Source: Massilia sp. Bi118
GTDB lineage: Bacteria; Pseudomonadota; Gammaproteobacteria; Burkholderiales; Burkholderiaceae_D
Assembly (NCBI RefSeq): GCF_918697865.1
Contig: NZ_CAKKMV010000013.1
Coordinates: 123,971-187,970 of the forward strand
Length of the DNA: 64,000 nt
Direction of reading: 5' to 3'
This document shows, piece by piece, positions 17,920-26,128 of this stretch. The notes below the pieces were generated by a model, which did not search any database, was not told the DNA's origin, and saw nothing but the letters and a program-made list of their open reading frames with translations. A program made the position numbers and the translations under genes. The first letter of the stretch is position 1; every line of letters begins with the position of its first letter.

Positions 17920-18651
17920 ATGAAAGCGATCGTAACCGGCCATACCAAGGGCCTGGGCGCTGCCCTGGCCCGTAACCTGCTGGCGCGCGGGGTGCCGGTG
18001 CTGGGCCTGGCCCGCACCCGTTCCGACGGACTGGCGCAATCCTGGCCCGAGCTGTTCGAGGAGGTCGAACTGGACCTGGCGGACGGTCCGGCGCTGATCG
18101 ACTGGCTAGGCGGGAACGCCCTGACCGACTACCTGGACGGGACCGGCGCCGTTCTTCTGCTCAACAATGCGGGCATGGTGGCCCCGGTCGGCCCCCTCGA
18201 GGAGCAGGACCCGCGGGCGGTGCTGCGCGCCGTGACCCTGAACGTGGCGGCGCCGATGGCGCTGGCGGCCGCCGTGGTACGCGCCAGCGACGGCGGCTTG
18301 ACGCGCATCCTGCACATCTCCAGCGGCGCCGGGCGCCATCCGTACCCCGGCTGGAGCGTCTATTGCGCCACCAAGGCAGCACTCGACCACCATGCGCGCG
18401 CCGTGGTGCTGGACGGCGGCCAGGACGTGCAGATCTGCAGCCTGGCTCCGGGCACCATCGACACCGGCATGCAGGCCGAGATCCGCGCCACGCCGGAAGA
18501 GAATTTCCCGCTGCGCCAGCGCTTCGTCGACCTGAAGGAAACCGGCAGCCTGGTCGACCCGGACGAATGCGCCGAGCAGCTGGTCGACTACCTGCTCGGC
18601 AAGTCCTTCGGGGATGAGGTGGTGGCCGACCTGCGGACTCTGGGAGCTTAA
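17920..18651 (+). CDS. SDR-family oxidoreductase
   Basis: A 243-residue short-chain dehydrogenase. The N-terminal cofactor motif is TGHTKGLG (residues 5-12), NNAG is present, a catalytic serine lies in LHISSGAG and the YxxxK pair in YCATKAALDHH. It resembles the benzil-reductase-like SDR group, but the substrate is unknown. The start at 17920 follows GGAGAAGGAC and puts the Rossmann strand at the usual position; the frame is open to 17845. The stop overlaps the stop of the convergent GST gene by 4 bp. Confidence 0.88.
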   Translation: MKAIVTGHTKGLGAALARNLLARGVPVLGLARTRSDGLAQSWPELFEEVELDLADGPALIDWLGGNALTDYLDGTGAVLLLNNAGMVAPVGPLEEQDPRAVLRAVTLNVAAPMALAAAVVRASDGGLTRILHISSGAGRHPYPGWSVYCATKAALDHHARAVVLDGGQDVQICSLAPGTIDTGMQAEIRATPEENFPLRQRFVDLKETGSLVDPDECAEQLVDYLLGKSFGDEVVADLRTLGA

Positions 18652-19358
18652 GGCGCCGGGGCCGGGGGGATCTGCAATCCTCGCGCGACAGCCGGCCGCG
18701 CCACGAAGGCCTGCACCACGCGCGTCACGTTCCTGAAATCCTGGTAGCCCACCAGCTCGCCCGCGCCATAGAAGCCGACCAGGTTGTTCACCCAGGGGAA
18801 GGTAGCGATGTCCGCGATCGTGTACTCATCGCCCATGATCCAGCTGCGGCCTTCCAGGTGCCTGTCCAGCACCGCCAGCAGGCGCTTCGACTCGGCCACG
18901 TAGCGGTCGCGCGGGCGCTTGTCCTCGTAGTCCTTGCCGGCGAACTTGTGGAAGAAACCGAGTTGGCCGAACATCGGCCCCAGGCCGCCCATCTGGAACA
19001 TCAGCCACTGGATGGTCTGGTAGCGCAGCGCCGGGTCGCTTGGGAGCAGCTTGCCGGTCTTCTCGGCGAGGTAGAGCAGGATCGCGCCCGATTCCCACAG
19101 CGGCAGCGGCTGGCCGCCGGGGCCGTCCGGGTCGATGATGGCCGGGATCTTGTTGTTCGGGTTCAGCGACAGAAACTCGGGCGAGAGCTGGTCGTTCGTG
19201 CCGAAATCGACGCGGTGCACCTCGTAGGGCAGGCCGGTTTCTTCCAGCATGATCGCGGCCTTGACGCCGTTCGGCGTGGGCAGCGAATACAGTTGCAGGC
19301 GCTCGGGATGCTGCGCGGGCCACTTGCGGGTGATAGGAAAATTGCTCAGGTCAGCCAT
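18648..19358 (-). CDS. Glutathione S-transferase (YghU/YfcG-like, Nu class)
   Basis: A 236-residue GST. The thioredoxin-like N domain runs from about 20 to 105 (LQLYSLPTPNGVKAAIMLEE, cis-proline in NNKIPAIIDPDG, and the glutathione contact WESGAILLYLAE). The helical C domain contains QMGGLGPMFGQLGFFHK and the N-capping motif YTIADIATFPW. These fit the Nu-class disulfide-bond reductases YghU and YfcG of E. coli. It starts 78 bp from the divergent tssF, without apparent functional link. Confidence 0.88.
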   Translation of the reverse strand: MADLSNFPITRKWPAQHPERLQLYSLPTPNGVKAAIMLEETGLPYEVHRVDFGTNDQLSPEFLSLNPNNKIPAIIDPDGPGGQPLPLWESGAILLYLAEKTGKLLPSDPALRYQTIQWLMFQMGGLGPMFGQLGFFHKFAGKDYEDKRPRDRYVAESKRLLAVLDRHLEGRSWIMGDEYTIADIATFPWVNNLVGFYGAGELVGYQDFRNVTRVVQAFVARPAVARGLQIPPAPAP

Positions 19359-19436
19359 GCTTGTTCCCCCTTGGGTAAATGGTCCATGTTGATTGTACTC
19401 AAGATACGTTTGCAGCGTGGATGGGACTATCTTTGG

Positions 19437-21287
19437 ATGGACGAGCTACTGCGCTACTACGAGGAAGAGTTGGGCCTGTTCGGACAGTTCGCGCGCGAAT
19501 TCCGCGCCCGTTATCCGAAGCCGGCCAGCGAGCTGCACCTGGCCGGCGAGACCTACGAAGACCCGAGCGTGGCGCGGCTGATCCAGTCGGTGGCCCTGAT
19601 GAGCGCCAGGGTCCGCAAGCGCCTAGACGACGACTACCCGAAGTTCACCGAATCGCTGCTGGAAAGCCTGTACCCGCACTATCTGCGGCCCATGCCTTCG
19701 CACACCATCGTGCAGGTGGGCGGCCACGGCGACGCCGAACTGCCGGACGCCCCCGTACTGATGCCGCGCGGGACCATGCTGCGGACCAGCGCCCGCCACG
19801 ACAGCGTGATCCTGTTCCGCACCGTCTACGACGTGCTGCTGGCGCCGCTGCGCGTGGCCGGGCTGCAGTTCGCCGCGCTGGCGAGTAGCCCGCGCTCGCT
19901 GCGCCTGCCGCGCGGCGCCGGGAGCAGCATCGGCATCAGCATCGACACGCCCGGCCCGCGGCCGCTGGCCGAGGTGCTGCCGGCGCGTCTGCGCCTGTTC
20001 GTCGACGGCGAAGCCTCCATGCGCGCGGCCCTGATCGACGCGATCTTCCTGCGCGGCGCCTGTGCTTACGTCCAGGCCGGGGACGAGGCGGCCTGGCTGC
20101 CGCTGCCAGACTTTCCGCTGGCGTTGGCCGGCTTCGGGGAAGACGATGCGATGATCCCGTTCCCGGCGCGCGCCCATCCGGCCTTGCGCCTGCTGAGCGA
20201 GTACTTCTGCTATCCCGAGAAATTCCACTTCATCGACCTCGACACGGCGGCCCTGCGCGCGCTGCTGCCGCCGCGCTGCACCAGCTTCACCCTGCACGTG
20301 GTGCTGAACGGCTTGCCCGTCGACTCGGACCCGGCGCGCCTGCTGGGCGGGCTCAAGCCGGGCAACCTGCTGACGTCCTGCACTCCGGTCATCAACCTGT
20401 TCCCGAAAGCCGGCGCGCCGCTGCAGCTGTCCTATACCAGCGCCGACTATCCGCTGCTGGCCGACGGCGCGCACGCGGCAGACTATGAGATCCACAGCGT
20501 CGACGCCGTGCGCCTGGTGCGTGAAGGGCAGGGATCGAGCAGCGTCACCCGCTTCGTGCCCCTGTATGCCGCGAACGGCGCTGCGGACGGCGGCGAAGCA
20601 CGGGAAGGCAATCACTACTGGATCACGCGGCGCGACCATGCGGTGGCGGCCGTCAGCCCTGGGCACGAGATGCGCATCGCCCTGATCGACGCCGACTTCC
20701 GCACCACCGACAGCGCCGGCGCGACTTTGTCGACCACGCTGACCTGCACCAACCGCGACCTGCCGGCCCAGCTGCGCTACGGCGACCCGCATGGCGACCT
20801 GCGCACCGACGAGCTGTCCGGCGTGGCGCCGATCCGCATGCTGCGCAAACCCAGCCCCAGCTACCGCTTCGGCAGCGCGCGCGGCGCGCACTGGCGCCTG
20901 ATCACCCATCTGTCGCTCAGCCATACCAGCCTGACCATGGCCGGCCTCGACGACTTCCGCAAGATGCTGGCGCTGTACGACCTGCCGCACTCGCCGGCGG
21001 CGCAGCGCCTGATCGCCGGCATCCGGGGCCTGGAGCACGGCGCGGTGCGGGCCTGGGTACGGACCGCGCCGGTCTCGACCCTGATGCCGGGCATAGCCAT
21101 CCGTCTGACGGTGGACGAGGAAGCCTTTGCCGGCGGCAGCCTGTTCGTGTTCGCGCGGGTGCTCGACCATTATTTTGCGCTGAACGGACAGCTCAACTGT
21201 TTTACGCGGCTGCAGGTCGTGTCGCGCCAGACCGGCCAGGAACTCCTTGCATGCGAACCCCGCTACAGCAGCCGGCCGCTGGGCTGA
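19437..21287 (+). CDS. tssF: Type VI secretion baseplate subunit TssF
   Basis: A 616-residue TssF/VasA/ImpG protein, a wedge component of the T6SS baseplate. The N-terminus MDELLRYYEEELGLFGQFAR and the segments DPSVARLIQSVALMSARVRK and SLYPHYLRPMPS are diagnostic; the C-terminus includes RVLDHYFALNGQLNCFTRL. The start at 19437 is chosen because it is the family N-terminus; the frame is open far upstream through the antisense of the GST gene. tssG overlaps the end by 37 bp. No other T6SS structural gene is within the window, so the pair is orphaned here. Confidence 0.93.
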   Translation: MDELLRYYEEELGLFGQFAREFRARYPKPASELHLAGETYEDPSVARLIQSVALMSARVRKRLDDDYPKFTESLLESLYPHYLRPMPSHTIVQVGGHGDAELPDAPVLMPRGTMLRTSARHDSVILFRTVYDVLLAPLRVAGLQFAALASSPRSLRLPRGAGSSIGISIDTPGPRPLAEVLPARLRLFVDGEASMRAALIDAIFLRGACAYVQAGDEAAWLPLPDFPLALAGFGEDDAMIPFPARAHPALRLLSEYFCYPEKFHFIDLDTAALRALLPPRCTSFTLHVVLNGLPVDSDPARLLGGLKPGNLLTSCTPVINLFPKAGAPLQLSYTSADYPLLADGAHAADYEIHSVDAVRLVREGQGSSSVTRFVPLYAANGAADGGEAREGNHYWITRRDHAVAAVSPGHEMRIALIDADFRTTDSAGATLSTTLTCTNRDLPAQLRYGDPHGDLRTDELSGVAPIRMLRKPSPSYRFGSARGAHWRLITHLSLSHTSLTMAGLDDFRKMLALYDLPHSPAAQRLIAGIRGLEHGAVRAWVRTAPVSTLMPGIAIRLTVDEEAFAGGSLFVFARVLDHYFALNGQLNCFTRLQVVSRQTGQELLACEPRYSSRPLG

Positions 21288-22336
21288 TAGACCGGCTGCT
21301 GGCCGAGCCGCAGCGCTTCGAATTCTTCCAGGCGGTGCGGCTGCTGCTGCTGTGGCTGGGCGAGCAGGGCGTGCCGCCGCGGCGCGCGCTGGAACGCCAC
21401 CTGCGCTTCCGTAACAGCCTGGCGCTGGGCTTCCCGGCCGGCCAGGTCGAGGCGATCGCACCCTCCCTCGCGCTCGACGGGCTGCCGCCGCAATTCCACC
21501 TGACCCCCACCTTCATGGGTCTGCTGGGCGCCCACGGTGCGCTGCCCGGACACGTGACCGAGCGCATCGCCGCCTGGGAAGCGGGGCAGCCGGACGATGA
21601 ACTGGCCGACGCGCCGCGCGCCTTCCTCGACATCTTCACCACGCGCATGCTGGCCCTGTTCTACGGCGCCTGGCGCAAGTACCGGGTCGAGCATTCGGTG
21701 ACGGGCGCCGACGGCAGCGACGCTTTTCTGCCGCTGCTGCTGGCGCTCGCCGGCTTCAGTCCGGGCTCGCCGCATGAGGCGGTCGACGATGCCACGCTGG
21801 CGCGCTATGTCGGGGTGCTCAGGCAGCGCCCGGCGTCCGCCGTGGTGCTGGCGCGGGTGCTGTCGCACCATTTCGGCGTGCCGATTGCGTTGGAAGAGGG
21901 GATCGGCTTCTGGGATGCGCTGTCACGGGAAGAGCAGTCCCGGCTCGGCGGCGCGGCAGCGAATCCCGGCGCGATCCTCGGCCAGGCAGCGGTGCTGGGC
22001 GAGCGCTGCTGGCGTCCGGACCTGCGCGTGCGCGTGCGCATCGGGCCGCTGCGCCGCGCCCAGTTCGAGCGCTTCCTGCCGCACGCGGACGGGGCGCGCG
22101 CCCTGCGCACCATGCTCGGCCTGTTCGCCGCGCCAACCCTCAGCTACGAAGTGGTGCTGGTGCTGGCGCGCAGCGAACTGCGGCCCGTGCGCCTGGCCGC
22201 CGGCCCGCAGCGGCTCGGCCGCGACAGCTTCCTGATCACCGCGGCGGCGGCCGGCGACCGCGCCGACATGGTCTACGACCTGCGGCCCATGCCGCCGCTG
22301 GCGCCCCCCTCGGCACCGTTCGAAGCGGACGCTTGA
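21251..22336 (+). CDS. tssG: Type VI secretion baseplate subunit TssG
   Basis: A 361-residue TssG/VasB/ImpH protein, which binds TssF to make the baseplate wedge. The N-terminal signature LAEPQRFEFFQAVRLLLLWL and LRFRNSLALGFPAGQV are typical, as is FYSAWRKYR-like FYGAWRKYRVEHSV. It starts within the end of tssF, so the two are translationally coupled. Its stop codon lies inside the -35 element of the copA promoter, which leaves no room for a terminator. Confidence 0.93.
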   Translation: MRTPLQQPAAGLIDRLLAEPQRFEFFQAVRLLLLWLGEQGVPPRRALERHLRFRNSLALGFPAGQVEAIAPSLALDGLPPQFHLTPTFMGLLGAHGALPGHVTERIAAWEAGQPDDELADAPRAFLDIFTTRMLALFYGAWRKYRVEHSVTGADGSDAFLPLLLALAGFSPGSPHEAVDDATLARYVGVLRQRPASAVVLARVLSHHFGVPIALEEGIGFWDALSREEQSRLGGAAANPGAILGQAAVLGERCWRPDLRVRVRIGPLRRAQFERFLPHADGARALRTMLGLFAAPTLSYEVVLVLARSELRPVRLAAGPQRLGRDSFLITAAAAGDRADMVYDLRPMPPLAPPSAPFEADA

Positions 22337-22363
22337 CCTTCCCACCGTGGGAAGGATTATCCT
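22333..22363 (+). promoter_or_regulatory. CueR-type copper promoter of copA
   Basis: TTGACC (22333-22338) and TATCCT (22358-22363) are separated by 19 bases, the overlong spacer typical of MerR-family activated promoters. Centred in it is a perfect 9+1+9 dyad, CCTTCCCACCGTGGGAAGG (22337-22355), very close to the CueR operator of E. coli copA. The -35 contains the tssG stop codon. The cueR gene itself is not in the window. Confidence 0.85.
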
Positions 22364-22387
22364 GTCGTTGACTGACAGGAGTAATCG

Positions 22388-24826
22388 ATGAATACCAAGG
22401 ATTCCGCCGCCGGGCTGCAGCTCGCGGTACAAGGCATGACCTGCGCGTCCTGCGTGACGCGCGTCGAAAAGGCGTTGAAGAAGGTCCCAGGCGTGACCGA
22501 CGCCAGCGTCAACCTGGCCACCGAGCAGGCGACCGTGCACGGCCCGGCGCTGGACGCGGCCGCCATCGTCGCCGCGGTGGTGCAGGCCGGCTACGAGGCG
22601 GCGCCGGTGCAGCGAGGGGAGCCGCGCGCCGCGCCGCGCTCGTCCGCGCTGCCTTCGTGGTGGCCGGTGGCCACCGCCGCCATCTTCAGCCTGCCGCTGG
22701 TGCTGCCGATGTTCGGCCAGCTGTTCGGCACGGATGCCGCCCACGGCATGATGCTGCCGGGCTGGATCCAGCTGCTGCTGGCGACCCCGGTCCAGTTCTG
22801 GCTGGGCGCGCGCTTCTACCGCGCCGGCTGGAAGGCGCTGCGCGCCGGCTCGGGCAACATGGACCTGCTGGTGGCGATCGGCACCTCGGCGGCCTACGCC
22901 CTGTCGGTATATCAGCTGTTTAGCGCGCCGGCCGGTCACCGGCTGCCGCACCTGTATTTCGAATCCTCGGCAGTGGTCATCACCCTGGTCCTGCTCGGGA
23001 AGTGGCTGGAAGGCCGCGCGAAGCACCAGACCGTGGCAGCGATCCGCGCCCTCGAATCCCTGCGGCCCGACAGCGCCCTGGTGCGGCGCGACGGCCGCGA
23101 TATCGAGCTGGCGCTGGCCGACCTGCGCAGCGGCGACCTGATGGTGGTGCGGCCGGGCGAGCGCGTACCTGCCGATGGTCGTGTCCTCGAAGGCAGCAGC
23201 CACCTGGACGAATCCCTGCTGACCGGCGAAAGCCTGCCGGTGGCGCGCGGCGCCGGCGAGCCTGTGCTGGGCGGCGCGGTGAATGGCGAGGGCCTGTTGC
23301 TGGTGGAAGCTACCAAGGTTGGCGCGGACACCATGCTGGCCCATATCATCCGCATGGTCGAGGATGCGCAGGCGGTCAAGGCGCCGATCCAGCGCCTGGT
23401 CGACCGCGTGAGCGCCGTGTTCGTGCCGGCGGTGCTGCTGATCTCCGTGATCACGCTGCTCGGCTGGGGCCTGGCCACCGGCGACTGGCAGCAAGCCTTG
23501 CTGAACGCGGTGGCGGTGCAGGTGATCGCATGTCCCTGCGCGCTGGGCCTGGCGACGCCGACCGGCATCATGGTCGGCACCGGCGTCGCCGCGCGCCACG
23601 GCATCCTAATCAAGGACGCGGAAGCGCTGGAGACGGCGCACGCGCTGCGCACAGTCGTCTTCGACAAGACCGGCACGCTCACCGAAGGCAAGCCGCGCGT
23701 GGTGGCGCACGAGGGCGGCGAGTCGCTGTTGCCGCTGGCCTGGGCCGTGCAGCAGTACAGCGAGCACCCGCTGGCCAAGGCGGTGGCGCAGGCGGCGCAG
23801 GAACGCGGCCTGTCACAGCCGCCGGCCGCGCGCGATGCCGCCGCCTTGCCGGGCCGCGGCGTGCGGGCGCGGGTCGGAACCGCGAACGTGTATCTTGGTA
23901 ACCGCCGCCTGATGCGGGAGATCGGCACAACGGCGGACGCCTGGGAAGACGCCGCGCGCCGGCACGAACGCGATGGACGCACCGTGTCCTGGCTGGCCGT
24001 GGAAGAGGGCGGCGCACTTCGCGTCGAGGGCCTGCTGGCCTTCGGCGACCGCCTGAAGCCGACCAGCGCGGCGGCGGTGGCGCGCCTGCAAGCGATGGGC
24101 GTCGAAACCGTCATGCTGACCGGCGACAACCCCGGCGCGGCGGCGCTGGTGGCGCGCGAACTGGGCCTGCAGCGCTACCTGGCCGAGGTCCTCCCGGCCG
24201 ACAAGGCCGCCGCCGTGCGCGAACGGATGGCGGACGCCGGCGCGGGCAAGGTGGCGATGGTCGGCGACGGCATCAACGACGCCCCGGCCCTGGCCGCGGC
24301 CGACGTCGGCATCGCCATGGCCGGCGGCACCGACGTCGCCATGCACACGGCCGGCATCACGTTGATGCGCGGCGATCCGCAACTGGTGGCGGACGCCATT
24401 GCGATATCTTCGGCGACCTACCGCAAGATCCGCCAGAACCTGGGCTGGGCCTTCGTCTACAACGTGGTCGGCATCCCGGTCGCGGCGCTGGGCCTGCTCA
24501 ATCCCGTGCTGGCCGGCGCGGCGATGGCGCTCAGTTCCGTGAGCGTGGTGACGAATGCGCTGCTGCTGCGGCGCTGGACGCCGGCCTCTTTTTCAACCCC
24601 TGTTTCAAACGAAGGAGTAAGGACGATGTATGAATTGACCGTGGAAGACATGACTTGCAAACACTGCGTGGGCCGCGTGACCAAGGCGGTGCAGGAGATC
24701 GACCAGCAGGCGAAAGTCGATATCGACCTGCCGACCAGGAAGGTCAAAATTGACAGTGCGGCCGACCTGGACAGGATCGCGAAGGCGATCGACGCGGCCG
24801 GCTATCCGGTCAGTGCGCGCGCCTGA
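22388..24826 (+). CDS. copA: Copper-exporting P-type ATPase with an in-frame C-terminal CopZ-like domain
   Basis: An 812-residue P1B-1 ATPase that pumps Cu(I) out of the cytoplasm. In order: N-terminal HMA domain (GMTCASC at about residues 17-23), membrane helices, actuator motif TGES, CPC motif (ACPCALGLATP), phosphorylation site DKTGT, HP motif (YSEHPLAKA), and hinge GDGIND. After the last membrane helix (VVTNALLLRRWTP) there is no stop; the frame continues through a short linker into a complete second HMA domain (VEDMTCKHCVGRV, about residues 747-812). That domain has its own ribosome binding site and ATG. Expression is probably CueR-driven. Confidence 0.95.
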   Translation: MNTKDSAAGLQLAVQGMTCASCVTRVEKALKKVPGVTDASVNLATEQATVHGPALDAAAIVAAVVQAGYEAAPVQRGEPRAAPRSSALPSWWPVATAAIFSLPLVLPMFGQLFGTDAAHGMMLPGWIQLLLATPVQFWLGARFYRAGWKALRAGSGNMDLLVAIGTSAAYALSVYQLFSAPAGHRLPHLYFESSAVVITLVLLGKWLEGRAKHQTVAAIRALESLRPDSALVRRDGRDIELALADLRSGDLMVVRPGERVPADGRVLEGSSHLDESLLTGESLPVARGAGEPVLGGAVNGEGLLLVEATKVGADTMLAHIIRMVEDAQAVKAPIQRLVDRVSAVFVPAVLLISVITLLGWGLATGDWQQALLNAVAVQVIACPCALGLATPTGIMVGTGVAARHGILIKDAEALETAHALRTVVFDKTGTLTEGKPRVVAHEGGESLLPLAWAVQQYSEHPLAKAVAQAAQERGLSQPPAARDAAALPGRGVRARVGTANVYLGNRRLMREIGTTADAWEDAARRHERDGRTVSWLAVEEGGALRVEGLLAFGDRLKPTSAAAVARLQAMGVETVMLTGDNPGAAALVARELGLQRYLAEVLPADKAAAVRERMADAGAGKVAMVGDGINDAPALAAADVGIAMAGGTDVAMHTAGITLMRGDPQLVADAIAISSATYRKIRQNLGWAFVYNVVGIPVAALGLLNPVLAGAAMALSSVSVVTNALLLRRWTPASFSTPVSNEGVRTMYELTVEDMTCKHCVGRVTKAVQEIDQQAKVDIDLPTRKVKIDSAADLDRIAKAIDAAGYPVSARA
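24626..24826 (+). CDS. Possible internal start giving a free CopZ-like copper chaperone
   Basis: Within the copA frame, AAGGAG (24612-24617) is followed eight bases later by ATG (24626), giving a 66-residue protein that is a complete heavy-metal-associated domain (MYELTVEDMTCKHC, then AKAIDAAGYPV). This is the normal layout of a free-standing copZ gene. It may be translated separately, only as part of CopA, or both. Evidence is the site itself; separate translation is inference. Confidence 0.5.
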   Translation: MYELTVEDMTCKHCVGRVTKAVQEIDQQAKVDIDLPTRKVKIDSAADLDRIAKAIDAAGYPVSARA

Positions 24827-24906
24827 CCGGTGCGGCAGCAATTCTCCACTCATGTAGAATCGCCAAGAATGCCAAATAAACAATCCGAAACTTGAAAGGC
24901 GCGCAC

Positions 24907-25260
24907 ATGGCAAAGACCGACCTGTCGAACTACAACCTCGCCGAGCTCAAGGGCCTGCAATTCGATATCGAGAAGGAGATCAAGTCCCGCCAGCAGGACG
25001 AGGTCAAGAAGGCGCGCGAGCAGATCCTCGCGATTGCCCAGGACATGGGGGTGCCGGTGTCGGCGCTGCTGTCCGGCGAAGGCGGCGGCAGGAAGGGCGG
25101 CGCCAAGAAGGGCGCGAATGGCCAAACGGGCCAGGCAGGCCAGGCGCGTTTCCGCAACCCGGCCGACGAGTCGCAGACCTGGACCGGCCGCGGGCGCCAG
25201 CCGAAGTGGATCGCCGAGGGGCTCACGAAAGGCAAGTCGCTCGACGACTTCCGGATATGA
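24907..25260 (+). CDS. H-NS family histone-like protein
   Basis: A 117-residue nucleoid protein. The N-terminal coiled-coil oligomerisation part (SNYNLAELKGLQFDIEKEIK) is followed by a Lys/Gly linker and the C-terminal DNA-binding domain FRNPADESQTWTGRGRQPKW, which contains the AT-hook-like core TWTGRGRQPKWI. This is the short betaproteobacterial form (Bv3F/HvrA type). The start at 24907 (MAKTDL) fits the family; an upstream in-frame start at 24892 is possible. It may silence AT-rich acquired DNA such as that at 3.7-5 kb. Confidence 0.92.
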   Translation: MAKTDLSNYNLAELKGLQFDIEKEIKSRQQDEVKKAREQILAIAQDMGVPVSALLSGEGGGRKGGAKKGANGQTGQAGQARFRNPADESQTWTGRGRQPKWIAEGLTKGKSLDDFRI

Positions 25261-25312
25261 GTGAGGCGTGCGTGGCGTATGATACGGCCTTCGACAAACG
25301 GGTAGCCCATCC

Positions 25313-25990
25313 ATGAATTTCGAAGACGTAGCGGCGGCGGCCAGCAAGCTGCAGGACGGCGGTACGCCGGTAAGCATCGATTCGGTGCGCGACGCCCTCG
25401 GCGGCGGTTCGGCCGCCGCCATTTCGCGCCATCTGGCGCAGTGGCGCGCCGAACACGAGACCCCGCCCGAGCCGCCAAAGGCCGAGCTGCCGCCGAACCT
25501 GGTCGCCGAGCTGGCGCGCTGGGCCCAGCAATTCGCCGAGGAAGCCGGCACCGGCACGCGTGCGGCGCTGGCGCGGCACGAGGAAGAGCTGGAAGCGCTG
25601 CGCGAAGCCGGCGATGCGCTGGAGGGCGAGCGCGATGCGGTGCAGGCGCAGCTCGACGAGGCCAGTGCGGCGCGCGACGAGGCGCTGGCCAGCCTGGCCG
25701 AGCGCGACGAGGAGATCGAGCGCCTCAACGCCGAGCTGCGTAACGCCAGGCAGGTGGCGATGGATGCCCTGGTCGGCAAGGCCAAGGACCAGCTGGCGAT
25801 CGAGGGCAAGGATGCCCAGCTGGCGGACTTGCGGACCCAGGTCGAGAAAGGCGTGACGCAGAATGCGACGCTGTCGGACGCGCGGCTGGCGGCCGAGATG
25901 GAACTGGTCGGCGCCAGGACGGCGCGCGACAGCCTGGAAGCCGAGAACGCGGACCTGCGCAAGCAGATCGCGGCCCTGCGCAAGCGCTAG
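25313..25990 (+). CDS. KfrA-like DNA-binding coiled-coil protein
   Basis: A 225-residue protein with an N-terminal KfrA-type DNA-binding domain (MNFEDVAAAASKLQDGGTPV, SIDSVRDALGGGSAAAISRH) followed by a long Ala/Glu/Arg-rich coiled coil from about residue 75 to the end. In plasmids KfrA is an autoregulated partition-associated protein; chromosomal copies are common in betaproteobacteria and of unknown role. It follows hns by 53 bp on the same strand, so both could belong to one nucleoid-protein unit. Confidence 0.8.
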   Translation: MNFEDVAAAASKLQDGGTPVSIDSVRDALGGGSAAAISRHLAQWRAEHETPPEPPKAELPPNLVAELARWAQQFAEEAGTGTRAALARHEEELEALREAGDALEGERDAVQAQLDEASAARDEALASLAERDEEIERLNAELRNARQVAMDALVGKAKDQLAIEGKDAQLADLRTQVEKGVTQNATLSDARLAAEMELVGARTARDSLEAENADLRKQIAALRKR

Positions 25991-26111
25991 GCGCCGCACG
26001 GGCGCCGGCGGCCGCGGTCTCGCCGCTGTCGGCCGAGTACAGGAAGAACTTCGCGGCGATGCTTGCCAGGATCGCCAGCGTGCCTATCGTTGCTGCCAGT
26101 GCCTCGAGCAT
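25725..26111 (-). CDS. Possible small membrane protein downstream of the TSUP gene
   Basis: An ATG at 26111, preceded by GAGG, opens a frame 18 bp after the TSUP stop on the same strand. The first 30 residues form a convincing membrane helix (MLEALAATIGTLAILASIAA, then KFFLYSADSGET). Beyond about residue 40 the frame runs antisense to the kfrA-like gene and turns into Ala/Pro/Arg-rich sequence, which looks like a shadow. Either a short gene has lost its stop or the whole is spurious. Confidence 0.3.
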   Translation of the reverse strand: MLEALAATIGTLAILASIAAKFFLYSADSGETAAAGARAAPSACAGPRSACAGPRSRLPGCRAPSWRRPVPSRPPAARPTASHSASRLSRPGSASPPAGHPCPRSPAGPWPCRPGHPSPPAWRYAARR

Positions 26112-26128
26112 GGCTACCTCGCATGGAC

